64,000 nt of DNA from Argopecten irradians (lineage: Eukaryota; Mollusca; Bivalvia; Pectinida; Pectinidae), in NCBI RefSeq assembly GCF_041381155.1, contig NC_091135.1, positions 6,191,620 through 6,255,619 on the forward strand, written 5' to 3'. The position numbers and the translations under genes are program-made. Below are positions 28,993 to 40,237 of the stretch, in pieces. Numbering within the stretch: position 1 is the stretch's first letter; every line of letters starts with the position of its first letter. The notes below the pieces were generated by a model that saw only the letters and a list, made by a program, of their open reading frames with translations, did not search any database and was not told the DNA's origin.

Positions 28993-30132
28993 TGAAGCAG
29001 TGATGATAATGATGGAATTTAGTCCCTTATAATATATTATATATTATACCGATGAAGGTTTGGTGCATCAAAACATGCCATCAAAGTGACTTCTTATATA
29101 TACCTTGTCCACAATTACACAGGAATTTAAGTTATTGTAACAATTTCATTCATGTCATATTAACATTGCAGCAGGAGTGCCATTTTACAAATGATTTAGA
29201 ATCATGAAAAGTTTGTCTGATGATAGTATCAAGGATATATAGCAAGTCTGTCAGCATGCAATGTCATACCAGTTACTGTGTGTCTGCATGCAATGTCATA
29301 ACCGTTACTGCGTGTCTGCATGAAATGTCATAAATAAGGTCTGCATGCGATGTCAGCCATACAAATATTCATACTGTGGTTGTTTGGTTAAGCTCCATAC
29401 AAAAGAAGAATTAAATGTCGCTGTTAGATAAGAAGTCCTTCTCTGGAATTTTCACACCCAAGAAGCAAAAAAAATGTGAAATATGATCCTAGTGTGTCTT
29501 TTAAACTGTGAAGTCACCGTGACACTGGTGTTGTTTTTCCGTTATCCTTTGCTCAATAAGTTAACGCTGTTAATTTCAGAGATGATATATTTAGAGTGGT
29601 GATCTTCCGCAACTTTGATGTTCACAAAATCATCCATAATGTTTCCCATAAGATTCCAGTGGATGATTTACAATGGACTTAGAATTTGAAATAATCGTAA
29701 ACGTTTCTATATGCAACAAAACTTAGGAATTTTAGTGGGAAATATCTTGACATATGATGCAATTAATAATTGTTTAATTGTTTTGTTTGTCATTGGTTTT
29801 TTTGGTTGTGAAGTATCAGATAACCTCACTCCTTTAGTTAAGAATATTCAGTTTTATTGTCAATCCTTTTGTTAAGTTGGCGAAGATCAATGGTGTTGTA
29901 AATATACATTCTTTAAGTTATTTTCATGACATCAGTATCTAGGCACATCCAACAGTATGTATTTTTTGTTGCATATTTTTTTTCACAACAACTATGAAAT
30001 GTTATTTTCCATTAATTCAGTCACCACTTGAAAACACACAGTTAGGCTACTATCTAAATCAAAAACTTAGATCTGTCTTTTATTCAAATTTCTGGTGTGA
30101 ATGAGAAAACTTTCGAGAGACCTTTTAATTGA
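28993..30132. other. SPAG1 3' flank up to the assembly gap
   Basis: Probable SPAG1 3'UTR and intergenic DNA. AGCATGCAATGTCATA-type words are repeated three to four times at 29255-29350. The remaining MOB4 C-terminal coding sequence should lie leftward of the gap on the minus strand, but no match to it was found here. Confidence 0.5.
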
Positions 30133-30142
30133 NNNNNNNNNN
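30133..30142. other. Assembly gap (10 N)
   Basis: Ten Ns, probably a placeholder rather than a measured size. The damaged MOB4 exon at 30197-30279 and the missing downstream exon suggest poor sequence or lost sequence here. Confidence 0.99.
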
Positions 30143-30196
30143 GACAAATTCTAGGAGGTTTCTGGACACTTTCATGTACAGGTATGGACACTAAAC

Positions 30197-33100
30197 CTGC
30201 TAGGAAGTATTTTGTTTGCTATTAAGAAGACAGGCAGCTCCATCTTGTGTGTGGTCTGGTCGTAATCTATGGCTGGTCACTGCAAAAAAAAAACAAGGAG
30301 GCCCATGGCCTTTAACCGGTCAACGGAGTTAGAATATATAATGAAACAAATTAAAGACAGATTAATCACGATATGCTGGGTCCTTGAAGTTTGGTCAGGG
30401 TTTTATAGAATTTCACTTTTTTGACTTTGAAGAGTGATTTGCTTCCATCTAAACGCTGAGAACCTTAGAGGTATTTTTTGAAATTTTTAATTAAACTTTT
30501 GACCCTTTATTGTTCCTGGCCACTTCTGCTGGTGCACCCCAAGGTCCTCCGAGGACGGAATTATGAATGTTAAAATGCTATATCATAGGCTAATAATTCT
30601 TATTCCAAGTTTGACTATTTCCTACGAATAGTGCGGCCAGATAACTGATCTCCAAATATTTCTTTTCCTAATATAAAACCTAATGTAACACATGACCACC
30701 TCTTCGGAGAGTGAACGTTTAGAACCCCAAGGTGCCAATATCACACAATTTTTATAAAAAAACCTTAAGAACCATATCCATCATAAAACTTGATTTGATT
30801 CCACTATATCCACCAAATTTTAGTAGATTTCTTGCGAAGTTTTAAGCCTATGTTGGAGAGCTCCTTTTTTTTGGGCCACGCCCTCTCAGTGCTCCCAGGG
30901 GCATCGGTTTCCAGGACCAATGTGGGATATGATATTAAAATGCTAACTCAAGGCTATGATAATTATATCTAACACATTTTGATTCATTGTCTCTAAGAAA
31001 ATTTGAGCAAGTACTATTCTCCATTAATGTGTATTTCATTTAAAAACTATAAGTAAACGTTGACCCCTCCTCCTCAATGGGAAAACGCGTAGACCTCTAG
31101 GGTCATATAATTCCACAATTTTTGTTAAAGACCTTAATGACCTTTTCTTATTTTATGAAAAGTATTATTGAATTTCTACCTATTTCCAGAGATTTTCAGA
31201 AAGAAGATTCTTTGAAAATTTTAGCCTATTTGAATTTGCACCCTTTTTTAAGCCCCACCCCCATCAGCCACCAGTGTTGAGTCGGCCAGGACCATATGTG
31301 ATATGATTAGTACAAATTGCTATCTCAGGCCAAGATAATTCTAATAACCAAGTTTTGACAAACTCTTTACCTATGACAAATTGAGCAAAAGCCATGCTAC
31401 ATAAATTGTGTTTGTCCCCTATATAAACTATAAGTAAACTTGACCCCTCCCCCAGGGGAAACGCGGAGACCCCAGGGTCATCATAATTCACAAATTGTCT
31501 TGTAAAGACCTTAGCGACCTTTCTATATTAAGAAAAGTATTTGATTCTACCGTTTTCCAGAATTTCAGAAGAAGATTTTGAAGTTTTAGCCTATTTGTGA
31601 CCCCTTTGTACCCCACCCCTAAAGTCCCTGGGGTCGGCCAGGACCAAGTGTGGATATGATATGACATAAAATGCTTATCTCAGGCTAATAATTCTAACCA
31701 AGTTTTGAGTCGTTTCCAATGAAAATTGAGCTAAAACATGCTCATAAAATATGTGTTTTCCCTATATAAACTATAGTAAACTTGGACCCCTCTCCCCAGG
31801 GGCAAACGCGAGACGCCCAGGGTTCATATAATTCACAATTTTTGTAAAGGACCTTATGACCTTTCTATTTAAGAAAAGTATTTGATTCTAACCATGTTCC
31901 AGAATTACAGAAGAAGATTTTTGAAGTTTTAGCCTATTTTGTCCCCCTTTTGACCCCAGCCCCTAAAGTCCCTGGGGGTCAGTCCATAGAAAATTTGTTA
32001 ATAGAGATTAAAATGGCCATGCTCATACTGATAATTCTGACCAAACATTTGACTCATTTCCTATTACAAAGACCAAATAATCCGCAAAAATGTGTTTTTT
32101 CCCACATAAAAACTATGTGTAAACTTAACCCCCTCCCCAGGGGAAACTAGAAAACCATGGTCATATAATTCACAATTTTTTGTAAAGGACCTTAAGACCT
32201 TTCTATCTTGAAGAGTATTTTGATTCTACCACATCTGTGGAGTAGAGAAGAAGATTTTGATGAAATTTTACTCAATTTTACCCCTTTTGGCCCCTCCCAC
32301 AGCCCCCTGTGGGTGGTGGGGACCATATAAATCACAATTTTGATTGGCCTTATGCCTAAGAAGCTTTGTGCAAAATTTCATTGAAATTGCTTCAGCAGTT
32401 TTGGAGAAGAAGACAAAAATGTAAATTGTTTACGGACATACGACGGATAGAATACTTCGTCTCAGGTGACCTAATAAAAACAAAACAGTTTTATATTAGG
32501 CATCTATAGAACTTGCCTGCAAAATTCAGGCAAGTAAACTTATTTCTTCGTAATTCTGCAACAACTTTGCGAAACAAGCATGTAAAATTCAGCATGTAAA
32601 CAGCATGTATACAGTATGTAAACAGCATGTAAAAACTCTCCACCATATACACCAATAATTTGTATTTTCCTGGCTTAGATGGATCCATATATACCAGGTA
32701 TGAAGTTCTGGAGTCTCACGTCATGGTAATGGACATCCTTTAATCCAGGGGTTATGGTTATATTTATGTCAGAGCAAAACTGAAGGAAGTTCAGGAGAGA
32801 AAAAATGGCCAATCACAGGCCTGCAGAGACAGTGATGCCCAACTTCAAAACCCCAGTCAACCACAGTATACCGTTATTCAATTATTTTGATATACATCAA
32901 AGGACTAAACTACCTATCTCATCACACACTGCCTTCAGTTTTGCTATGAAAAATACCAGAAGTGGATGTAACGATTGTGATAGTAACCCCTAGATTATCA
33001 TGAATGGGTAATGATGAGAGATCTAGCCAATGTTATTGCATCAGAAGTCAAAATGAAGCTTACAATGACCTTGTTATGACACAACACACTGATAACTGGA

Positions 33101-36100
33101 CTCATAAACCTTTGAGTTTATCAAACAGAAAAGAAATACTTTAGGGATAATCACATGCGCTTAGCATGGGATTAAATCAATTTTTGATTATAAATGTACC
33201 TCTTTAGGGGTCTTGTGGGCAGCACAAAGGAAGATCCATTGCTCCGTGGCTGTCATCTGCGTACAGGTCTCTGGATTACATTCATTCTGTAAAAACGCCA
33301 TTTTTTGTTAATGAAGACAATTTTGCTCAACATCATTAGACAATTAAGGCAATTGTTTCCTTGACCCATATCTTATTTACAATCAGCACCCCACAGACAT
33401 AAACTACCGTATTCACCGTAATTAGCGCCCCTCCCCCTATACGTGCCCCTCCCCTTTTCTGGAAATATAAACGCCCCCTTTCCATGGATTTAACGACGTT
33501 TTACAACATGTGATGCCTCTAACATCAGCATTGTATCCTATATTGCATAAACTTTCGAGTATTTTACAAGTGAATCACAACATAATAATATGTCTCAAAG
33601 GATAGAAGGCATTTGCATGTATACTGGAACAGATTAATGTACCATGAGCACAGAAAGAATATAGATTCAAAATATTCCTGACTTTTTTCGTCCACAGCTT
33701 AAATTTTGTTTCATTAATAATCTCCCCCCTTAAGCTTTGTTACAATTATTTAAGTGCCCTGGACGCTAATTACGGTGAATACTTCTTAGGATTAACCCTT
33801 TCACCCCTATGTAACTTTATTAGACTCTACCATCAATTGATCTGGATGAGTAACTTATAGCCTACATGGTGAAAGGGTTAAGTGTTATATTATGTGTAAT
33901 TTAACCAATTTTACTTAAATGATCTATGCACAAGTTCATGAATAGGTAAAAACAAAGATTATTATCTTTGTGACTTACATTTAACTGTAGTTTGACTGCC
34001 AAACCATTCAGCTCCATACAAAACTGTCTGTAAAATACAATATATTCATATTAAACAAAATATAAATAAATTTCAGCATTGCCATACAGATTTCCCAGTA
34101 CATATTATCTTAAAAGAAATCACATGTGCCACATTTTTTTAAATTCTAATGACACCTATATCTAAAATGTGTTTAAAAACAAAACAAAAAAACAAAAAAA
34201 ACCAACAACCATGTGGGTGAAATATAATAAGGTCCAGAAATTAATTGATCACTTTAATTGCATGCTATCTGCTGACTCAACCCCTCCTGGCAAATTCAAG
34301 TAAAAGTCAAAATATTAAATAACAAACTGTTTATAAATTGCTTCAATCATACTGAATACTATTTTGCCTATCGTAATAGCACTAAATTTTGATGTCGATT
34401 ATCACAGCCATTAATGCACATTGGACTGTTCTAATCAGTGTTGTACCATTTGTCAATTATAATCGACATCTAATCACACATGAATGTATATGTTCATTGA
34501 TAAAGATTTATTACCGTATTCTCCGTAATGAGCGCCCCTCAGGCTTCCCCCCTATGTTTAATGATGAAATCTCAATAGATTCCCAACACTAGTTCTATAA
34601 TTACCTGAGATGTTCGTATTTCCATACTCCTTCATCCTGTCCTTCTGGGGGAGTCAAGATTTCCTCAACATTGGTAAAGTCTTTTCTTATTGCCTGTTGT
34701 ATAAACTGCAGAAAAATCGTTTTCATCATTACAAAAATAAAGTTATTAGATCTTAATTATACAAAGAAAAAGAAATATTATTTTGAAATATAGCATATTT
34801 TTGGATAATTGCGAATGTATTATCAATATTATATTTATTTGTATAGGAGGTGGCAGCTGCTATGCAACTTAGAATCTAAATAAGCTTCAGTCGATTCACT
34901 CCCCCCTCCCCTCCCTCCAACCGATGAGTGAACAAAAGGGAGTATGTAGCTCTGATAGCAAAATTTGATTGCAACTTGTAGTTTCTTCCTCCAAAACGAT
35001 TCAATTACACAGAATCATAATAAGCAATAATTAGAAGTCAAAGTCGTATCAATACCTGTTGTACAGCAAGAGTACTATCCATTTCTTCAAAGGATTCATC
35101 ACTCCAGCTGCACCAGTTCTGTAACGTATAAAGCACAATATACAATGTAGCTATTTGCTTGAATTCTTGAAACTTTGGTAGGAGGCCTAGAGTTTGACGG
35201 ATTCCAATTATATACCGTATTCAACCCAATCAGCACCCCTCCCCATTTTTTGAGGCCTTCATTTCAATTATCCAGGCATAAATAAAGACTAAAAACTGTA
35301 TAGATTTGCAATAATTTCGTCTTATTAGCACTTTTTCAATTTTTTAAACGCCCTGGGCGCTTATTGGGTCGAATACGGTATACTGTACATCAACATTTTG
35401 TCTCTTGCTTAATCAAATGCCATATTTGAGAGTGCAAAACAATTTTTGGTGTACCTACATCTATGTATATATCAAGTTCCAAATCAGATTTCTTTGAAAT
35501 ATTATATATTTATTACCTGGTATTTACTGTTCATGAATTAAAATACAGAGTTTGCGCTGCATGGGTGCTCCACATATACAAAATGTAGTGGCTCCTACAA
35601 TGTACTCAGATAAAATGAGGTTCCCCTATAGGGAATAATGACTGTCAGATATAAGTGCAAACCCTGTAAATACATATTTTGTAAGTTTGGTTTTAGCACC
35701 AAATCAAATCTTTTTCTGCATGTGATATCATTCAACCTTTTCTCCCATAATACTCATGATCAGTTATTACGATATTACCGTTCTTGACCAAATAAGCACC
35801 CATGTCCCTACTAGCATATCCCTCGATCCCTTTCGAGACCACAGTTTCAATTGCCCGGACATAAATAAAGACTAAAACTTTAAAATATGTATAGGGTTAA
35901 AATTTGCTTTGCAATAATTTTATGCCAAATAAAAAAATATTCTTGTTTCCAGTTTTTTATTTTTTCTCTTCATCCCAGTTTCTCCCTGTGTCGAATAACT
36001 GCAATAGACTTTATTCAACCTTATATAAGCCATGGATTTGCTTCCCAGTGGATTATTAGTGTCCTTAAATTTTACAGAAGTTTGTACCAAAATTCCTGAT

Positions 36101-37912
36101 TTTGTGCAAAACCAAACAAAATTTTGGTTGTTTATTTGTTTGTTTGAGGACAAAACTGAGTAAAAGTATTTGAGAAGGCACTGATTTTATATAGGGTCGG
36201 TCGGGTACGGTTACCAGAAACACAGCATTTTTTTGTATGTCCTTATTATAAGCACCTGTTCATTTTTTCAATTTTTTAAATGCCCTGGGCGCTTGTTGGG
36301 TCGAACACGGTATATTGAAACAAGTCCATGCACATAAACTTGAACTGGGCCTTGGTGGGCAAGGGATATAAAAAAGTGATAGGATTCACGTAAAAACCCC
36401 TAGATTGAGGGTGTATATATGTATATATATATTTCATTGCAATTGTAATGTGTACAATGTACATTTGTTGTACATGGATCAATATGTAACATGTAATCAG
36501 ATACTCATAGATATAATAATACTTCGCTGATGTAATTATGTATGTTGTACATACAATGTATTAGATAGAGCTTGAGATGTATGATAAGATTATTGTGTAA
36601 ATCAATAGACCACTTAAAGGCAAATGGATTATGGATCACATACAATTAGTAATTTTAAATTACAATAGCTATCATAAATTTCCGATATTTCCTTAATATC
36701 ATTAAAGGGACAATTCAATCTAAGACAACATTAAAATTTGTACATGTATCTGGGAAAAAACCGTTCTTATGGAAATTAGATCAGTCGGTTTTACTGTGAT
36801 ATGCTCGAAAAGCCCATGGTGGTGAATTGTGTGTGAAGCTTTCAGACTCGCTCGCTGTCCGCCATTACACATTGTGGTCGAACATCTTGTATGCCGAACC
36901 CTGTCCCTTGCTCGTAGAGTAATGCAACTTTTGTCTAGAACTGCTCAAATCGCTCTGACAGTAATGGTTTACCTTATTAGATGAATTGTCTTGCCTTAGA
37001 ATCATTTTATTACCTCCTCAGTGGTTATGTAATTCATTTGTTTAACGTGCATGACTTTGGCTCGGGAATTGGTACAGAGTACATTCTGTACCTGCTTAAT
37101 CGTATTGATCAACGATTTGTAGTTACAACGGTATCAATTAAAATACTTAAAAATAACATGGAATTTGTCAATATCTTGAGTTAAATGTTTCATAAGAAAT
37201 GTAGAACAATACATTTATGCCATATTTTGCTTCTTGGTTATGTAAAAGAATTAGCCCGAGTGAATTGTCCCTTTAACACATGCATGTACGCAGTACTAGT
37301 TAAAGATATAGTCTATAAGGATTTTCTAAATACTCATGGTTAAACCATTATTAAAACTTGAATTTCTTATCAAAGGGGAACATACATGTATAACCATTGG
37401 GAAGACAGTAATTGATTTCGTACAGCTGAAAGTTGAAACTGTTAAAAAACCAATAACTAAATGGGGATTTCTGACTAAATGAGAATTTTCTGTCTTTTCG
37501 TGATCAGTGATTAAAAAAATTGTTTCCTTGAAACTGTTCACTTCAATGGGTAATCTAACTCAATTGTTGGTATATGTCTTTCATAGCTCAATTATAAATA
37601 TCAGCCATCAGCTTATAGGTTCTAGTGCTAATCAAAAGTTTTCAAAGGTCTAACATGTACAGTTAGGCTCTGAAGGGGAAAACCGGAAGCGACAAACAAC
37701 AGTAAGTACAGATCCCACTGACATAGCCTAGATCATACAACCCAATTGCAATAAACCATTGGATCGATAAACATCGTATCTCTAACAGAATGCTGGATAT
37801 ATATTGAGGTATTAATGATAAAATAACGGGGACGATATATTGCCTCTGTTTTGGTTCCTGGCCTGTTTCGGCGGAGAACCGCTGTGCTCCCGTCGGCCAT
37901 TTTCATCTTCAT
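30197..37912 (-). CDS. MOB4: MOB4 (phocein), STRIPAK subunit; C-terminus missing at gap
   Basis: MOB-family adaptor of the STRIPAK (striatin-PP2A-kinase) complex. Minus-strand exons: 37900-37844 ([19 protein letters not shown]), 35118-35056 ([20 protein letters not shown], then Q), 34705-34605 ([15 protein letters not shown]), 34027-33979 ([16 protein letters not shown]) and 33286-33200 ([18 protein letters not shown]). A sixth, damaged exon at 30279-30197 keeps PAIDY and DGAACLLNS. Phases agree through exon 5. The match to human MOB4 is close, with a two-residue insertion (LN) before the NECNPETC stretch, where the zinc-binding cysteines begin. Two further in-frame ATGs lie upstream (37912, 37906); the 37900 ATG has the best context. 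Intron 1 has a GC donor. The C-terminal exon(s) with the rest of the zinc site and the helical core were not found and probably fall in the gap. Confidence 0.92.
30291..32476 (-). repeat. 2.19-kb interspersed element with ~325-bp units, copy 2 (inverted)
   Basis: Reverse-complement counterpart of 15317-17375. It starts AAGGAGGCCCATGGCC and ends with TTGTTTACGGACATACGACG and CAGGTGACCTAATA. It lies in the MOB4 intron between exons 5 and 6. It shows more small indels than copy 1; these may be age or low-quality sequence next to the gap. Confidence 0.8.
32720..33010. mobile_element. Family C MITE, eroded copy
   Basis: It retains AATCCAGGGGTTATGG, ATGGCCAATCACAGGCC, GTCAACCACAGTATACCGTT and ACATCAAAGGACTAAACTAC from the interior of the 21066-21400 element. 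It lies in the MOB4 intron between exons 5 and 6. Confidence 0.65.
33405..33781. mobile_element. MITE, family D (ACCGTATTC ends), copy 1
   Basis: 377 bp with ends TACCGTATTCACCGTAATTA and the reverse complement, and inner GCGCCCCTCCCC. TA borders suggest Tc1/mariner-type mobilisation (inference). A fragment of the same end is at 34513-34550. It lies in the MOB4 intron between exons 4 and 5. Confidence 0.8.
35213..35381. mobile_element. MITE, family D, copy 2
   Basis: 169 bp with inverted ends TACCGTATTCAACCCAAT / TTGGGTCGAATACGGTA and inner CGCCCTGGGCGC. It lies in MOB4 intron 1. Confidence 0.85.
35776..36313. mobile_element. MITE, family D, longer copy 3
   Basis: About 538 bp. The left end (ACCGTTCTTGACCAAATAAG) and right end (GTTGGGTCGAACACGGTAT) match family D. 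The interior is longer than in copies 1 and 2. It lies in MOB4 intron 1. Confidence 0.7.
36706..37272. mobile_element. TTAA-type MITE, family E
   Basis: 567 bp with inverted ends AGGGACAATTCA / TGAATTGTCCCT. It is flanked by TTAA at 36702-36705 and 37273-37276. Open frames inside (such as 36981-37184) show no transposase motif. It lies in MOB4 intron 1. Confidence 0.8.
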
Positions 37913-38304
37913 TTCACAGTGCCCTCTTCAACACCAAGGGAGATAAGTCTAATTTTTATCAACCACTAAAACTATTTTAATATTTTTAGGTCCTTCTTAT
38001 AAAGTGACTCTACGGGGAATACTAAGTATAGGTTTTGACTAGTTAAATATTTTTTTTTTTATAATTTTCTTTTTATTCAGGTTGTTCATCATTGCAATTT
38101 ACAAATTATCATAACTATCAACTCGTTAACTCTCACTCTTATATATACAAGAAATTCACTTACCCATCTGATTCACACAATAGGTATTACATTAACAAGT
38201 AGGACCATATACCCATCTGTACAAACTCATGCATGCATGCACACCTACTTTCATACACCTACAAGATGCTTTGTTATATAAATTTTATTCTTGTAAATCT
38301 ATAA

Positions 38305-39006
38305 GGAAAGGACCAAGAAAAATGCCATAGGGAGAATGTTCAGTAAATTGCAATGTTTTAGAAGAAAGAGAAATTAGATAAAGATCAAAGAAATTTAAGA
38401 AAATGAAATAGAAAAAAAAAAAAGAAAAAAAAAAAAGCAGAGAGGTTAGAAGAAGGGAAAGATAGTTGATGATAAGATGGTAGCGACTAGAAACAAAAAA
38501 TGGAAACTGAAGAACAGATTTCAATATCTAGTATATGATAAGACGGTAGCGACTAGAAACAAAAAAATGGAAACGGAAGAACAGATATCAATATCTAGTA
38601 TAAATACTTCGGCTTTTGTGGAGGGCTTTATAAAGAAATTGAATTATGAATAAATCAAACTTGTAGCATAAACAAAGGGGCATAACTACTAGAAAAGGAC
38701 CAAGAAAAATGCCATAGGGAGAATGTTCAGTAAATTGCAATGTTTTAGAAGAAAGAGAAATTAGATAAAGATCAAAGAAATTTAAGAAAATGAAATAGAA
38801 AAAAAAAAAGAAAAAGAAAAAAGCAGAGAGGTTAGAAGAAGGGAAAGAAAGTTGATGATAAGATGGTAGCGACTAGAAACAAAAAAATGGAAACGGAAGA
38901 ACAGATATCAATATCTAGTATAAATACTTCGGCTTTTGTGGAGGGCTTTATAAAGAAATTGAATTATGAATAAATCAAACTTGTAGCATAAACAAAGGGG
39001 CATAAC
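38305..39006. repeat. ~388-bp direct tandem duplication
   Basis: GGACCAAGAAAAATGCCATA begins unit 1 near 38308 and unit 2 near 38696. Unit 1 also holds an internal 72-bp duplication around GGTAGCGACTAGAAACAAAA. Both units end ACAAAGGGGCATAACT. The sequence is low-complexity and A-rich, with no coding content. Confidence 0.85.
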
Positions 39007-39230
39007 TGCTATAAAGAAAGAATACGTGGTAAAAGAAAAAAATATAACTATGAAATGCACAGTTTTAATATACATGTATCACAAATTAATAAGTGAATCC
39101 CATTTTTTTCCATTCTTTATCCAATTTACTCTTATTATTTTCGTCCTTACCATAGGCAATATATTTTTGAATTGTATAGTTGTCTTAGTTAAATAATTTT
39201 TTATGATCATTTATTTGAACTATATTTTCT

Positions 39231-39614
39231 ACTTTGGTTGAGCGCTCGCCCCTGTGAGGAAGGCTCTGGGTTCTGTCCCCTGACCGAGACACACCAAAGT
39301 CTATAAATGTGGTAGTTTCTGCTCCTGCTTAGCGCTCAGCATAACGGGAGTGGGACGACTGGTTTGCTCGTTGTCAGTATAATGTGACCGGGTGGGGTGT
39401 GTTGCCTGGTGTCTTCGGCGGCATGCTTCAGTGATATAGCACTATAAAAAGGACAACAGTTCCACTATACAAGAAGACACAACACGAATATACCGCAGTC
39501 TCCCAAAAAACGCACCTCGCACAACATACGCGCAACACATTGCATACATGGGAGGCCGTCCTTACATGACCATAGCTGTTAAAAAGACGTTAATTAATCA
39601 AACAAACAAACAAA
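39231..39614 (+). mobile_element. SINE-like repeat, second copy (5' truncated)
   Basis: Highly similar to 20515-20899, from GTTGAGCGCTCGCCCCTGTG to the (CAAA)n tail. Confidence 0.8.
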
Positions 39615-40032
39615 AATTGATATGTCAAAAATAATTAATGTACCAGTAATTATAATGTGTTAAGTTTCCATAACATTTAAACAGAACAATACTTGTCAGA
39701 TGTAGTTTGCTTCCTTTATAGGCGGGATTTTGCTCTCTTTTTTTATTTTGGCTTGAAAGATCGTAGGACTCTGTTGTTTGTTATAAAAGAACTCAAGTGA
39801 AAACAATATTTATTTACATTTCATTCAAAATGAAATGAAAGCTATCTGCTACGATGATATAATGATGACAATCTTGTTTTATATCATCGCATTGCCCAGG
39901 TCTCGGGATCGTGGACCCTGCTTTCATGGAGACCTTTTCTTTTTTTGCTATTATTATCGTTTATATTTATTTTGAACGATTGCGGAATATTGTAAAAATA
40001 GCCTTTAAATGGATCGGTCTATAATTTGTACT

Positions 40033-40092
40033 CCGATTCTGCCCGATTCTGTCCGATCCTGCCCGATTCTGCCCGATCCTGCCCGATCCTGT
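40033..40092 (+). repeat. 10-bp minisatellite, six units
   Basis: Six units of CCGATYCTGY, starting with CCGATTCTGC; variants differ at one or two positions. Confidence 0.9.
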
Positions 40093-40237
40093 AAATCGTC
40101 TTTGACCCGGAAGTGGATTCCTCGGATGTTTATGACATGAAAATCCTCAAAATCTGCGTCCTTTGATCTAGACGTCATGGGAACTTTGGGATTCCTTGGG
40201 TAAATACATAAACATCTCAAGGTCTGATGCACCTGGG

